Below the pieces are notes generated by a model. It saw only the letters and a program-made list of their open reading frames with translations. It ran no database searches and was not told the origin of the DNA. From an uncultured Lachnospiraceae bacterium (GTDB lineage: Bacteria; Bacillota; Clostridia; Lachnospirales; Lachnospiraceae): DNA of 37,234 bases. The stretch lies in assembly GCA_947367855.1 (NCBI GenBank), contig CANBFE010000033.1:1-37234 (forward strand), read 5' to 3'. The translations under genes were made by a program, and so were the position numbers. Of the stretch, positions 24,520 through 32,604 are shown piece after piece; the first letter of the stretch is position 1; each line of letters opens with the position of its first letter.

Positions 24520-25104
24520 ATGAAAATCATACTGGCATCGGCATCTCCCCGCAGAAGGGAGCTGCTCGAACAGATTGGACTTGCATTTGAGGTCAGGGTC
24601 AGCAATGTAGAGGAAAAAGTAACTGCCAGGGAGCCGGGACAGGTGGTGGAGGAATTGTCCGGGCAGAAGGCGGAAGCAGTTTTTGGCACACTGGAGGCCA
24701 TGGATGAAGATGTACTTGTCATCGGAGCTGATACGGTGGTGGCAATGGAGGGAAAGATACTGGGGAAACCCGCCGGTCCGGAGCAGGCGGTAAAAATGTT
24801 GGAATGGATGGAAGGGAAGTCCCATGAGGTATATACAGGTGTTGCTCTGTTGTACAGGGGGAAGGAAGGCGCGGTCTGCCGAAAAGTTTTTCACGAAAGG
24901 ACAAAGGTGCATTTCTATTCCATGACGGAAAAGGAGATCCGTGATTACGTGTCTCTGGGCGGCTGTGCGGACAAGGCAGGGGCATATGGGATACAGGGTA
25001 TTTTTGCCAGATATGTCAGAGGGATAGAAGGAGATTACAATAATGTGGTAGGGCTTCCCGCGGGCAGGCTTTATCAGGAGGCAAAGGAGTGGCTGGAAAG
25101 TTGA
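24520..25104 (+). CDS. maf: Maf-like nucleoside triphosphate pyrophosphatase
   Basis: 194 residues of the Maf/YhdE family, which hydrolyse non-canonical or modified nucleotides (dTTP/UTP/m7GTP types) to monophosphates. Signature ASASPRRRELL at 7-17, VIGADTVVAMEGKILGKP with the catalytic Asp, the VYTGVALL strand and DKAGAYGIQGI near the end are all present. Substrate subtype cannot be fixed by eye. The ribosome site is AGAAAGGAAAGAAGG. Its stop lies within the start region of the following HAD gene, so the two are probably translated together. Confidence 0.95.
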   Translation: MKIILASASPRRRELLEQIGLAFEVRVSNVEEKVTAREPGQVVEELSGQKAEAVFGTLEAMDEDVLVIGADTVVAMEGKILGKPAGPEQAVKMLEWMEGKSHEVYTGVALLYRGKEGAVCRKVFHERTKVHFYSMTEKEIRDYVSLGGCADKAGAYGIQGIFARYVRGIEGDYNNVVGLPAGRLYQEAKEWLES

Positions 25105-25751
25105 GGAAAGCGGTAATTTTTGATTTGGACGGAACGCTCTCGGATTCCATTCAGAGTATAAAGTACAGCGGAGATAAAACCATGGAAGCATTTGGATACG
25201 GTCCTTTTTCCGTGGAGCAGTATAAATATTTTGTGGGGGACGGCGCTGCCAATCTGGTCAGGCGGGCCCTTGCGGCAGGAGGAGACAGTGGGCTTGTGCA
25301 TTTTGAGGAGGCATATGCCTTGTACAGGGAGATCTTTAAGGAAAACTGCATGTTCCGGGTGAGGCCCTATGAGGGAATTCCGGAGCTGCTGGCAACCCTG
25401 AAGGCTCAGGAGGTAAAGATTGCAGTGCTGTCCAATAAGCCCCATGCGGAGACCGTGAACGTGATAGAGACATTGTTTGGCAGCAGCTGTTTTGACAGGA
25501 TACAGGGGCAGAAGGAAAATGTGGCCATCAAACCCAGCCCGGAAGGCGTTTTTCAGATCCTGGAGCAGTTTGGGGTGGAGGCTTCGGATGTGGTTTACCT
25601 GGGGGATACGGCCACGGACATGAAAACCGGCAGGAATGCGGGAATCTTTACAGTAGGCGCATTGTGGGGATTCCGGGAAAGGCAGGAACTGGAGGAGGGA
25701 GGGGCGGATGCCATTATTGAGCATCCCCTGGAGCTGCTGCGGTATACCTGA
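25089..25751 (+). CDS. HAD-family phosphatase (phosphoglycolate phosphatase-like)
   Basis: About 216-220 residues. HAD motifs: I, VIFDLDGTLSDS (catalytic Asps); II, VLSNKPH; III, KPSPEG (Lys); IV, YLGDTATDM. The helical cap between motifs I and II fits the Gph/PGMB subgroup, which dephosphorylates small phosphoesters such as 2-phosphoglycolate. The start is not an ATG: GTG at 25089 gives MAGKLRKAV, while TTG at 25101 overlaps the maf stop as TTGA and lies 11 bases after AAAGGAG. Both overlap maf. It ends the pheA-to-HAD run; no terminator is seen before the next promoter. Confidence 0.92.
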   Translation: MAGKLRKAVIFDLDGTLSDSIQSIKYSGDKTMEAFGYGPFSVEQYKYFVGDGAANLVRRALAAGGDSGLVHFEEAYALYREIFKENCMFRVRPYEGIPELLATLKAQEVKIAVLSNKPHAETVNVIETLFGSSCFDRIQGQKENVAIKPSPEGVFQILEQFGVEASDVVYLGDTATDMKTGRNAGIFTVGALWGFRERQELEEGGADAIIEHPLELLRYT

Positions 25752-25800
25752 GAAGTTAAGATTCACAGAAAATAAAGCAGAACTTCGTATATATTTTATA

Positions 25801-25829
25801 TTGACATAGACGCCTAATCGTATTATTAT
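25801..25829 (+). promoter_or_regulatory. Near-consensus vegetative promoter
   Basis: A perfect TTGACA (25801-25806), a 17-base spacer and TATTAT (25824-25829). It is the best promoter match in the window. Transcription should begin near 25836, 36 bases before the ATG of the small acidic protein. Confidence 0.88.
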
Positions 25830-25871
25830 GTGGGCATAAGAAATACTGAAAGAGGAAAGGAGGGTGGAAGG

Positions 25872-26135
25872 ATGCATCAGTTTGATGACGATGTCCTTGA
25901 GTGCTTTCTGGAAAATCAGCTTCAGCTCTTTCCGGCGAAAGTAGCTGAGACACTTGAGGAGGCGGAGGACTTCCTTGAGGAGAGTATGGCAGTGGTGGTC
26001 GATTCCGTGGAAGAAGTTATCGAATATTTTGAAGAGGAAGGTATCGATACGGAAGGAGCCATGGATGATGAAATTCTGGATGCTGATGAAGTATTTGACA
26101 TCGGCGATGGCAGATACCTGATCGTGGGGGGCTGA
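25872..26135 (+). CDS. Highly acidic 87-residue protein of unknown function
   Basis: The ATG at 25872 follows AAAGGAGGGTGGAAGG and a near-consensus promoter, so strong expression is expected. By my count 29 of 87 residues are Asp or Glu against one Lys and one Arg. It begins MHQFDDDVLECFLENQLQLF, continues with a probable acidic helix (ETLEEAEDFLEESMAVVVDSVEEVIEYFEE) in two parts, and ends in a GDGRYLIV strand. There is no TM or signal. I recall similar small proteins in Lachnospiraceae but no function. DNA mimicry, or binding of a basic partner or metal, is conceivable but unproven. It is transcribed alone, ending at the hairpin shared with the opposing gene. Confidence 0.82.
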   Translation: MHQFDDDVLECFLENQLQLFPAKVAETLEEAEDFLEESMAVVVDSVEEVIEYFEEEGIDTEGAMDDEILDADEVFDIGDGRYLIVGG

Positions 26136-26179
26136 AGCGCTGTCAGCCCGGAACTGCAGAGAAGGAAATACGTATTTTG

Positions 26180-26215
26180 AAAGGGACACCGGAGATTTAT
26201 CGGTGTCCCTTTTTC
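26180..26215. terminator. Bidirectional terminator between convergent genes
   Basis: A perfect 12-bp stem AAAGGGACACCG / CGGTGTCCCTTT with a 9-base loop and Ts on the plus side. It sits between the acidic protein gene and the end of the PHP gene. On the minus strand the tail (TTTCAAAAT) is weaker but usable. Confidence 0.88.
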
Positions 26216-26219
26216 TGAC

Positions 26220-27128
26220 TTATTCCTGCATTAGGGAGGAGCGGCAGGCGGCCTTTTTGATATCGTCCAGAAGGGAACAGGGAACAAAGAGCTTTCCATA
26301 GCCGGTTCCCAGTTCCAGGCCCGGCTTGGTGGCTCCGTGAAAATCGCTGCCCCCGCTGACAAGAAGATCATATTTGGCAGCCAGCCGGCGCATATCCCGT
26401 TCTTCCGCGGGGGTGTAGGTGCTGTATATGGCTTCCAGCCCTGCAAGACCGGCCTCCTTCAGCTCCCTTGCCAGGGTATCCAGGCGCAGGGCGCTCATAT
26501 GGTAGAGGATGGGGTGGGCCAGTATGGGGACACCGCCTGCGCTCAGTATCAGTTCCACTGCCTGCACGGGGGTAACCTTTTCCCTTGGAATAAAGCAGGG
26601 GCAGTGGTCACCGATGTAGCGATCAAAGGCTTCCGGCATACTTTTGATGTACCCCCGGTTCAGCAGGTACTTTGCGTAATGGGCCCTGGTGAGAACTGAG
26701 TCCGGAAATTCGGCCTGCAGGTCCTCATAGGTTACCGGAATGCCTGCCTTCTGCAGGAGCAGGCACATTTTCCGGTTCCGGGTGATTCTGGAATCCACAA
26801 ATTCCCGGAGCTGCCTGCAGAATGCCTGGTCTTTGTAGTCAATATAGAGTCCAAGAATATGAACATCCTGCTTTTGGTACTCAGTGGAAAACTCAATGCC
26901 GGGAATAACTTCCGGAATAATCTGATCTTCATAAGGCTGTGCAGGTTTTCCTGCTGCACCTTTTAAGGCTTCCGCATGGGAGATGGCCTCATCCAGTCCA
27001 TCTATTGTGTCGTGGTCCGTGAGGGCAAAGGCTTTCAGCCCCTTCTCCCTGGCATAATCCACAAGCTGCGCGGGAGATAGCGTGCCGTCCGAACGGTTGG
27101 AATGCACATGCAAATCAATGGCCTGCAT
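26220..27128 (-). CDS. PHP-domain phosphoesterase (TrpH/RNase AM-like)
   Basis: 302 residues, minus strand. PHP metal-ligand motifs are all seen: DLHVHSNRSDGTLSP (5-19), ALTDHDT (35-41), GIEFSTEY, HILGLYID, HYAKYL, LAHP and GGSDFHG near the end. This is the layout of the YciV/TrpH group, which in E. coli degrades 5'-monophosphorylated short RNA or removes 5' nucleotides and 3',5'-bisphosphates. The ribosome site AAAGGAGGTC is near-perfect. It lies 36 bases downstream of the ABC-F gene and is probably in one transcript with it. Confidence 0.92.
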   Translation of the reverse strand: MQAIDLHVHSNRSDGTLSPAQLVDYAREKGLKAFALTDHDTIDGLDEAISHAEALKGAAGKPAQPYEDQIIPEVIPGIEFSTEYQKQDVHILGLYIDYKDQAFCRQLREFVDSRITRNRKMCLLLQKAGIPVTYEDLQAEFPDSVLTRAHYAKYLLNRGYIKSMPEAFDRYIGDHCPCFIPREKVTPVQAVELILSAGGVPILAHPILYHMSALRLDTLARELKEAGLAGLEAIYSTYTPAEERDMRRLAAKYDLLVSGGSDFHGATKPGLELGTGYGKLFVPCSLLDDIKKAACRSSLMQE

Positions 27129-27164
27129 ATCTGACCTCCTTTGTCTGGAATATAATCAGGGTCC

Positions 27165-28802
27165 TCAGAATTCCTCTTCTTCCTTCTGGGCGGTAAATAC
27201 GGTGCGCTTTCTCGCCATCTCGTCGTTTGCCAGGTATTCGTCGTAGGTAGTGATCTTGTCTATGATTTTTCCGTCTGGCAGAATCTCGATGATGCGGTTG
27301 GCTGTGGTCTGGACAAACTGGTGGTCATGGCAGGAGAACAGGGCCACGCCGGGGAATTTGATCAGTCCGTTGTTCAGGGAGGTGATGGATTCCATGTCCA
27401 GGTGGTTGGTGGGCTCGTCGAACACAAGGCAGTTTGCGCCGCTGATCATCATCTTGGACAGCAGGCAGCGGACCTTCTCCCCTCCTGAGAGCACCTTCAC
27501 CTTCTTCACGCCGTCTTCTCCGGCAAAGAGCATACGTCCCAGGAAGCCGCGCACATAGGTGATGTCCTTTACGGGAGAGTAGCCGGTGAGCCATTCCGCT
27601 ATCGTCAGGTCATTGTCGAATTCCGCGGTGTTGTCCTTGGGGAAATAGGCCTGGGAGGTGGTGACACCCCATTTGTAGCTTCCCTCGTCTGGCTCCAGTT
27701 CTCCCGTCAGGATCTGGAACAGGGTGGTTTTGGCCAGTTCCTGTCCGCCCACAAAGGCGATCTTGTCGTCATGACCCATGACAAAGGAAACGTCGTCCAG
27801 TACCTTTTCACCGTTCACGGTTTTGGACAGATGCTCTACAGTCAGCACTTCGTTGCCGATTTCACGGTCAGGACGGAAATCAATGTAAGGGTATTTGCGG
27901 CTGGAGGGCTTCATGGTATCCAGTTCGATCTTCTCCAGGGCGCGCTTTCTGGAAGTGGCCTGTTTGGATTTGGAGGCGTTGGCGGAGAAACGGGAGATAA
28001 ATTCCTGCAGTTCCTTGATTTTCTCCTCCTTCTTCTTGTTGGCTTCCTTCATCTGGCGGATGAGTAGCTGGCTGGACTCGTACCAGAAGTCGTAGTTGCC
28101 GGCGTAGAGCTGAATCTTGCCGTAATCGATGTCCGCGGTATGGGTGCAGACCTTGTTCAGGAAGTAACGGTCATGGGAAACCACGATCACCGTATTTTCA
28201 AAATCAATCAGGAAGTTCTCCAGCCAGGAGATGGCGTCCAGATCCAGGTGGTTGGTGGGCTCGTCCAGGAGAAGGATGTCCGGATTGCCGAACAGGGCCT
28301 TGGCCAGGAGCACCTTTACCTTGATGTTGCCGTCCAGTTCCTTCATGGCGGAATAGTGCAGTTCGGTGCCTATGCCCAGGCCGTTTAACAGCATGGCAGC
28401 ATTGGACTCTGCCTCCCAGCCGTCCATCTCCGCGAATTCTCCTTCCAGTTCACTGGCCCGTATGCCGTCTTCGTCGGAGAAATCTTCCTTGGCATAGATG
28501 GCGTCCTTTTCCTTCATGATCTCATACAGGCGGGCATTTCCCATGATGACGGTATCCATAACAGGATATTCGTCATATTTGAAATGATCCTGTTCCAGGA
28601 CGGAGAGGCGCTGCCCGGGTGTGATGACGATGTCGCCCCGGGTGGTTTCCAGATCGCCCGATAAAATCCGCAGAAAGGTGGATTTGCCAGCGCCGTTGGC
28701 GCCGATGACACCGTAGCAGTTGCCTTCGGTAAATTTGATATTTACGTCTTCGAATAATGCTTTTTTGCCGATTCGTAAGGTTACATTGTTTACACTGATC
28801 AT
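27165..28802 (-). CDS. ABC-F family ATPase (YkpA/YbiT-like)
   Basis: 545 residues with two ABC domains and no TMs, as in ribosome-associated ABC-F proteins. NBD1: Walker A GANGAGKS (34-41), signature changed to LDGNI (156-160), Walker B LLLDEPTNHLD (E181). A charged linker (about 240-305, EANKKKEEKIKEL... SKQATSRKRALEKI) reaches toward the tRNA in known relatives. NBD2: altered Walker A GGQELAKTT (352-360), consensus signature LSGGE (438-442), Walker B VFDEPTNHLD (E463). Thus one composite ATP site is consensus and the other is degenerate. The KWGVTTSQAYFPKDN block is typical of the YkpA/YbiT group. A translation-related role is expected; antibiotic resistance cannot be deduced. Confidence 0.93.
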   Translation of the reverse strand: MISVNNVTLRIGKKALFEDVNIKFTEGNCYGVIGANGAGKSTFLRILSGDLETTRGDIVITPGQRLSVLEQDHFKYDEYPVMDTVIMGNARLYEIMKEKDAIYAKEDFSDEDGIRASELEGEFAEMDGWEAESNAAMLLNGLGIGTELHYSAMKELDGNIKVKVLLAKALFGNPDILLLDEPTNHLDLDAISWLENFLIDFENTVIVVSHDRYFLNKVCTHTADIDYGKIQLYAGNYDFWYESSQLLIRQMKEANKKKEEKIKELQEFISRFSANASKSKQATSRKRALEKIELDTMKPSSRKYPYIDFRPDREIGNEVLTVEHLSKTVNGEKVLDDVSFVMGHDDKIAFVGGQELAKTTLFQILTGELEPDEGSYKWGVTTSQAYFPKDNTAEFDNDLTIAEWLTGYSPVKDITYVRGFLGRMLFAGEDGVKKVKVLSGGEKVRCLLSKMMISGANCLVFDEPTNHLDMESITSLNNGLIKFPGVALFSCHDHQFVQTTANRIIEILPDGKIIDKITTYDEYLANDEMARKRTVFTAQKEEEEF

Positions 28803-28868
28803 TCTAAAACCTCATTTCCAGTGCCTCTGCCAGGGAGTGTGACCCATCCGGCACTTTATTCTTATATC

Positions 28869-28896
28869 ATTATACACAAAATGCCTGAATTGGCAA
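28869..28896 (-). promoter_or_regulatory. Promoter of the ABC-F/PHP gene pair
   Basis: On the minus strand TTGCCA (28896-28891), 16 bases, then TATAAT (28874-28869). The leader of about 60 bases contains a 6-bp AGTGCC/GGCACT hairpin without a T run, so no attenuator is evident. Confidence 0.7.
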
Positions 28897-29002
28897 GGAA
28901 AATCGACTTTTGAAGCGGGGAAAACCGCAACATGGGGGGTAAAATAGAGAGAAGTGGAAGATAGAACCACAATTAATATTTTTAATTCAGGAGAAAGAGG
29001 AA

Positions 29003-29809
29003 ATGAAAAAACGTGGAGTATTGGCATTGGTTTTAGCGGCTGCATTATTTGTAGCACCGCCGTTATTGGAGGCGGTAGGGGTGGAATTACCGGCCATGAT
29101 GGTAAGCGCATCCGGGAATAACACAGGCGGAAATACCAATCCGGGAACGGGAGGCGGCACAGGTACAACCGGCAGACCCAGTGCATCCGGCAACAACAGT
29201 TACAATCCGGGAAATACGGAAAGCAGTATACCAGAAGGATCTACCATTGCTGTTACCAATCCCACAGGTTATTCGGTGCTCGTTACCACGCCGGTACAGG
29301 ATATTGCAAGGGCGGCGGGATTAAAGAGTGGGGAAGAACTCGTGGCAGTTGTAGAGGGGGCTTACGGTCCGCTGGCAGAACAGCTGATTAACAGTACTGC
29401 GGCAAGTGCAAATGCAAAAGTGGCATACATATGTGATATCACGCTGCACGTTTACGGAAGAGACGGTTTTCCGGCGGTGACGGAGCTGGGTGCACCCATT
29501 CATCTGCAGATGGGCGTACCGGAAAGCATTGACGGTAATAAATACGATTTTGCGGTAGTACGCTTACATAACGGTGGAGCAGCCATTCTGCCGGATTTGG
29601 ACGGCAATCCTGAAACAGTTACCATCGCATCTGACCGTTTCAGTGCATATGCTGTGATTTATGCACCGAAGGGTCAGCTGAAGGGTGTAAAGGACAGCGT
29701 TCCCAAAACAGGTGACACGATTCCGGCAGCGATTCCGGCAGCAGCAGCGGTATGTTTTATCTCTGTGGCAGGCGCTGCGGCGGCTCTGAACAAAAAGAAG
29801 AGGGTTTAA
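29003..29809 (+). CDS. Sortase-anchored surface protein (VPKTGD signal)
   Basis: 268 residues, exported and wall-anchored. Residues 1-36 form a signal peptide (KKR start, hydrophobic core, VSASG near the likely cut). Residues 37-78 are a Gly/Asn/Thr/Ser linker. The folded region (about 80-225) shows beta-rich sequence with no family I recognise. The C terminus is a classic sorting signal: VPKTGD (233-238), a hydrophobic Ala-rich helix (about 239-262) and a KKKR tail. It lies upstream of an O-antigen-ligase-like gene and a class B sortase gene, which probably acts on this signal. The ribosome site is AGGAGAAAGAGG. I saw no convincing promoter in the 200-base divergent gap. Confidence 0.85.
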   Translation: MKKRGVLALVLAAALFVAPPLLEAVGVELPAMMVSASGNNTGGNTNPGTGGGTGTTGRPSASGNNSYNPGNTESSIPEGSTIAVTNPTGYSVLVTTPVQDIARAAGLKSGEELVAVVEGAYGPLAEQLINSTAASANAKVAYICDITLHVYGRDGFPAVTELGAPIHLQMGVPESIDGNKYDFAVVRLHNGGAAILPDLDGNPETVTIASDRFSAYAVIYAPKGQLKGVKDSVPKTGDTIPAAIPAAAAVCFISVAGAAAALNKKKRV

Positions 29810-29963
29810 TGCTGTCAGACAGAAAGGGAACGGCATAAAATGTGAATGGGGTTGTCGCTGGATTTTAAATCTTTGATGCGGCAGCCCTATTTTCTGCGGT
29901 GCGGATACTGTGACATTTTTGTGTCGGCAATAGCCGGGGTGTATTCTGTATGGAGATGATAGG

Positions 29964-31505
29964 ATGAACGGAAAGTACGGGGAGTGGCAAAAGACAATTG
30001 CGTTCTTATATCTTTTGGTGATTTTGACCTTTCTGCCGATTTATATGAAGGATGGACTGGCAATGCTAGGCGATGCGAAATATGTGTTATATCGGAATGC
30101 ATCCATGATCCTGCTGCCGCTGTGGCTGATTGGAGAATTGGCTGCATTGCTGTTGCGGCGGGGAAGACAGAGAGAATTGCTTTGCGGCGGGTTCAGTGCT
30201 ACAGATTTCTTTGCGGTGTGTTTTGCAGCAGTATCCTGTCTGTCTTATCTGTTCAGCGCATATAAAGAGACGGCATTTTGGGGATATTCGGGATGGTATA
30301 TGGGGTTATTTACCCAACTGTCTCTGACAGCCGGATATTTTCTGGTGAGCAGATGGTACGAGGAAGAGCGTTTTCTGTCAGCATGTGTGTGGATTTCCGC
30401 TTTTGCAGTGTGTCTGATCGGGGTGTTGAACCGGACAGGGGGTGATCCGCTTCATGTTTACACAGATATGGCATGGTGGGAGTGGAACCGGAGAAATCTT
30501 CTTTCCACCATTGGGAATATCAACTGGTTTTGCAGTTATTTGTCCGTGACGGTTCCGTTTCTGTTGTATTGCTTTTGGGCTGGAAAGGGGTGGAGACGGG
30601 CGGTTTGGGGGATCGGCGCATTTGTGGGGGGTGCCGCTCTTATTTTGCAGGGCAGTTCCAGCGGATATGCCGCGCTGGCGGTGATGCTGGCAATGCTTTT
30701 TTTCAGTTCCCTGGATCATCCGGCAGTTTTTCTGCGTTTTCTGGAGACGGTCATGCTGCTTTCGTTGTTTGGCTTTTTGATGTGGTTGTTCCGAATAGGT
30801 CTGATTTTGCCTCATGATGTTGAATATCGGTATACACCGGCCTGGGGGGCGGTGTTGTTGGTATGCGGCGGTATATGGGGATTGCTGCGGATGATGTGCA
30901 TACGAAAGAAAACAGATTTTTGGGAAGGCGGCAGGATACGAAAAGTGGCCATGTGGGCAGCCGGTATCCTTTTGATAACCGGGGCGGTCGTGTTTGCGGG
31001 ATGCCAAGTGTCGGATGCCTTGTGGAATGTTTTCGGAAAACATCGGGTTCTTCGTTTTGACAGTGAGTGGGGGAGCATGCGGGGGCAGCTCTGGGCTGTG
31101 GCATGGCGTGGCTTTTGGGAGGGCGGATTGGGGCGGTGGTTGTACGGCGTAGGGCCGGATTGCTTTGCCTGTTATTTTTACGGGAACTATCCGATGGACA
31201 TTATGGTAAGCGGGCAGTGGCAGGATGCAGTCTATGCAAACGCGCATAATGAGTGGCTGAATATGCTGATCAATGAAGGGATTATGGGGTTGACGGCTTA
31301 TCTGGGCTTCTTTCTTTCGGCGCTTGGGCGCTTTTGGGCATGGCGGAGAAAGAATCGGATACTGACGGTAGGAGTGATGGCGGTAGCTGCATATGGGGTG
31401 AACCAGTTTTTCAGTTTTGGGCAGGTGGTGTCTACGCCACTGATTTTTCTTGTGATTGCGGTATGTGAGAGTATGTGTCGTAAAATGGATAGGGATGGGA
31501 AATAA
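29964..31505 (+). CDS. O-antigen ligase/polymerase-like membrane protein
   Basis: 513 residues with roughly ten to eleven hydrophobic segments. Family features of the Wzy_C/WaaL/PglL superfamily: STIGNINWFCSYL (181-193, the usual GNxN block before a TM), a LQGSSSGYAAL segment, then a large outer loop with R382 and WRGFWEGGLG, and AHNEWLN (427-433, H428) near its end. Such enzymes transfer lipid-linked glycans to lipid, sugar or protein acceptors outside the membrane. Gram-positives have no O-antigen, so the acceptor may be a wall polymer or a surface protein. It is placed between a sorting-signal protein and a sortase, and its 3' end overlaps the sortase start. The ribosome site is GGAG, eight bases before the ATG. 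Confidence 0.83.
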   Translation: MNGKYGEWQKTIAFLYLLVILTFLPIYMKDGLAMLGDAKYVLYRNASMILLPLWLIGELAALLLRRGRQRELLCGGFSATDFFAVCFAAVSCLSYLFSAYKETAFWGYSGWYMGLFTQLSLTAGYFLVSRWYEEERFLSACVWISAFAVCLIGVLNRTGGDPLHVYTDMAWWEWNRRNLLSTIGNINWFCSYLSVTVPFLLYCFWAGKGWRRAVWGIGAFVGGAALILQGSSSGYAALAVMLAMLFFSSLDHPAVFLRFLETVMLLSLFGFLMWLFRIGLILPHDVEYRYTPAWGAVLLVCGGIWGLLRMMCIRKKTDFWEGGRIRKVAMWAAGILLITGAVVFAGCQVSDALWNVFGKHRVLRFDSEWGSMRGQLWAVAWRGFWEGGLGRWLYGVGPDCFACYFYGNYPMDIMVSGQWQDAVYANAHNEWLNMLINEGIMGLTAYLGFFLSALGRFWAWRRKNRILTVGVMAVAAYGVNQFFSFGQVVSTPLIFLVIAVCESMCRKMDRDGK

Positions 31506-32364
31506 ATTGGGTGAAAATGAAATAAAGATGAAAAATACACAGAAAAAACGGCAGAGATGGCAGTTGGTTGCTATAGGCTGCGGTGTTTTGGCGTTAGCTG
31601 CGGGAATTACAACGGTGGTTTTAACGGCAAACTTTTTAGGGAAGGAGGGTGAGTCAGAAGTAAAAATGGAAAAACTGCGTGTGGAAGTGAAAGCTACGGA
31701 GAAACCGCTGGAATCAGAGAGTGACGTTTCTGAAATGCAGACACCGTTTCCTCTTCCGGAGAATCCTTATGCCCGGCTTTTTGCGGAGAATGCGGATATG
31801 GCGGCTTGGCTGGTGGTGGACAACACGGTGATTGACTATCCGGTCATGCAGACCATGGAGGATGAAAATTACTATCTGTACCGGGATTTTTACGGAAATG
31901 AAGACAAAGCGGGATGTTTGATTCTGGATACGGACAGCAAAATCTATGACACGGAAGGAACAGGAAATCTGATTATTCATGGACATAATATGAAAGCGGG
32001 TACCATGTTCGGGGAATTGGATGCTTATAAGGAGGAAGCCTATTATCAGGAACACAAGTACATGGAGCTTTACACAAAAGCAGAAAAAAGGGAATATGAA
32101 GTGATAGCCGTATTTTACAGCCAGGTGTATTATTCTACGGATAATGTGTTCAAATACTACCAATTTTTCAAAGCCGAAAACGAGACGGAATTCCGTGATT
32201 TTTATGATAATATTAAAAAAATGTCTCTGTATGATACCGGCGTGGCGGCACAGTTCGGAGATCAGTTTCTAACCCTTTCCACCTGTACTTATCATGTGGA
32301 AGACGGCAGGTTTGTGGTGGTAGCGAAGGAGACAGGGCGTGAGGAACAATATGCGGTGCCGTGA
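31495..32364 (+). CDS. srtB: Class B sortase
   Basis: 289 residues. A single N-terminal TM (about 23-46) anchors a catalytic domain outside the membrane. Catalytic residues: H164 in IIHGHNMKAGTMF, C264 in LTLSTCTYH and R272 in GRFVVVAKE, with the LDTDS and YRDFYGN segments of class B. It should join proteins with a sorting signal, such as the VPKTGD protein at 29003-29809, to peptidoglycan. The ATG at 31495 (GGATAGGG upstream) overlaps the preceding gene by 11 bases; an ATG at 31528 is a weaker alternative. The symbol refers to the class, not to a proven orthologue. Confidence 0.93.
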   Translation: MGNKLGENEIKMKNTQKKRQRWQLVAIGCGVLALAAGITTVVLTANFLGKEGESEVKMEKLRVEVKATEKPLESESDVSEMQTPFPLPENPYARLFAENADMAAWLVVDNTVIDYPVMQTMEDENYYLYRDFYGNEDKAGCLILDTDSKIYDTEGTGNLIIHGHNMKAGTMFGELDAYKEEAYYQEHKYMELYTKAEKREYEVIAVFYSQVYYSTDNVFKYYQFFKAENETEFRDFYDNIKKMSLYDTGVAAQFGDQFLTLSTCTYHVEDGRFVVVAKETGREEQYAVP

Positions 32365-32405
32365 GTACGGAACTGCTGCAAATTCTTAATTTTCTTTCGG
32401 AGATC

Positions 32406-32434
32406 TTGCAATCAGGTTTTAAAAGGTTTAAAGT
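32406..32434 (+). promoter_or_regulatory. Candidate promoter of the glycerophosphodiesterase gene
   Basis: TTGCAA (32406-32411), 17 bases, TAAAGT (32429-32434). It implies a GC-rich leader of about 165 bases, which includes the 14-base tandem repeat and a self-complementary AGTCCCGGGACT (32573-32584). Confidence 0.5.
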
Positions 32435-32476
32435 AGAGGAGTAATCAGGGACAGGTTCCGGGGAGCGTGGGAAAAA

Positions 32477-32504
32477 TTCAGCGGAAAGGATTCAGCGGAA
32501 AACA
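32477..32504 (+). repeat. Tandem 14-base direct repeat in a leader region
   Basis: TTCAGCGGAAAGGA (32477-32490) is followed directly by TTCAGCGGAAAACA (32491-32504): two copies identical in the first 11 bases. It lies between the candidate promoter and the glycerophosphodiesterase gene. It may be a slipped duplication or a binding site. Confidence 0.6.
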
Positions 32505-32604
32505 TACGGAACAGAGGGCTTCTGTGGGGACCGGGAAAGGGATATGACCCGGGCCGGGGGGCCTTGAAGACAGTCCCGGGACTTTCGGAAAGGATAGGAA
32601 AAAG

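Noticed and set aside
23299..25191. A long open frame on the minus strand opposite ppk1 and maf
   Set aside because: It lies wholly opposite well-supported genes, its product has no family motif and is rich in residues expected from reversed coding DNA (His, Pro, Leu, Gln).
29919..29947. TTGTGT-17-TATTCT as a separate promoter for the O-antigen-ligase-like gene
   Set aside because: The transcript would begin inside or at the ribosome site, leaving almost no leader; readthrough from the surface protein gene is simpler.
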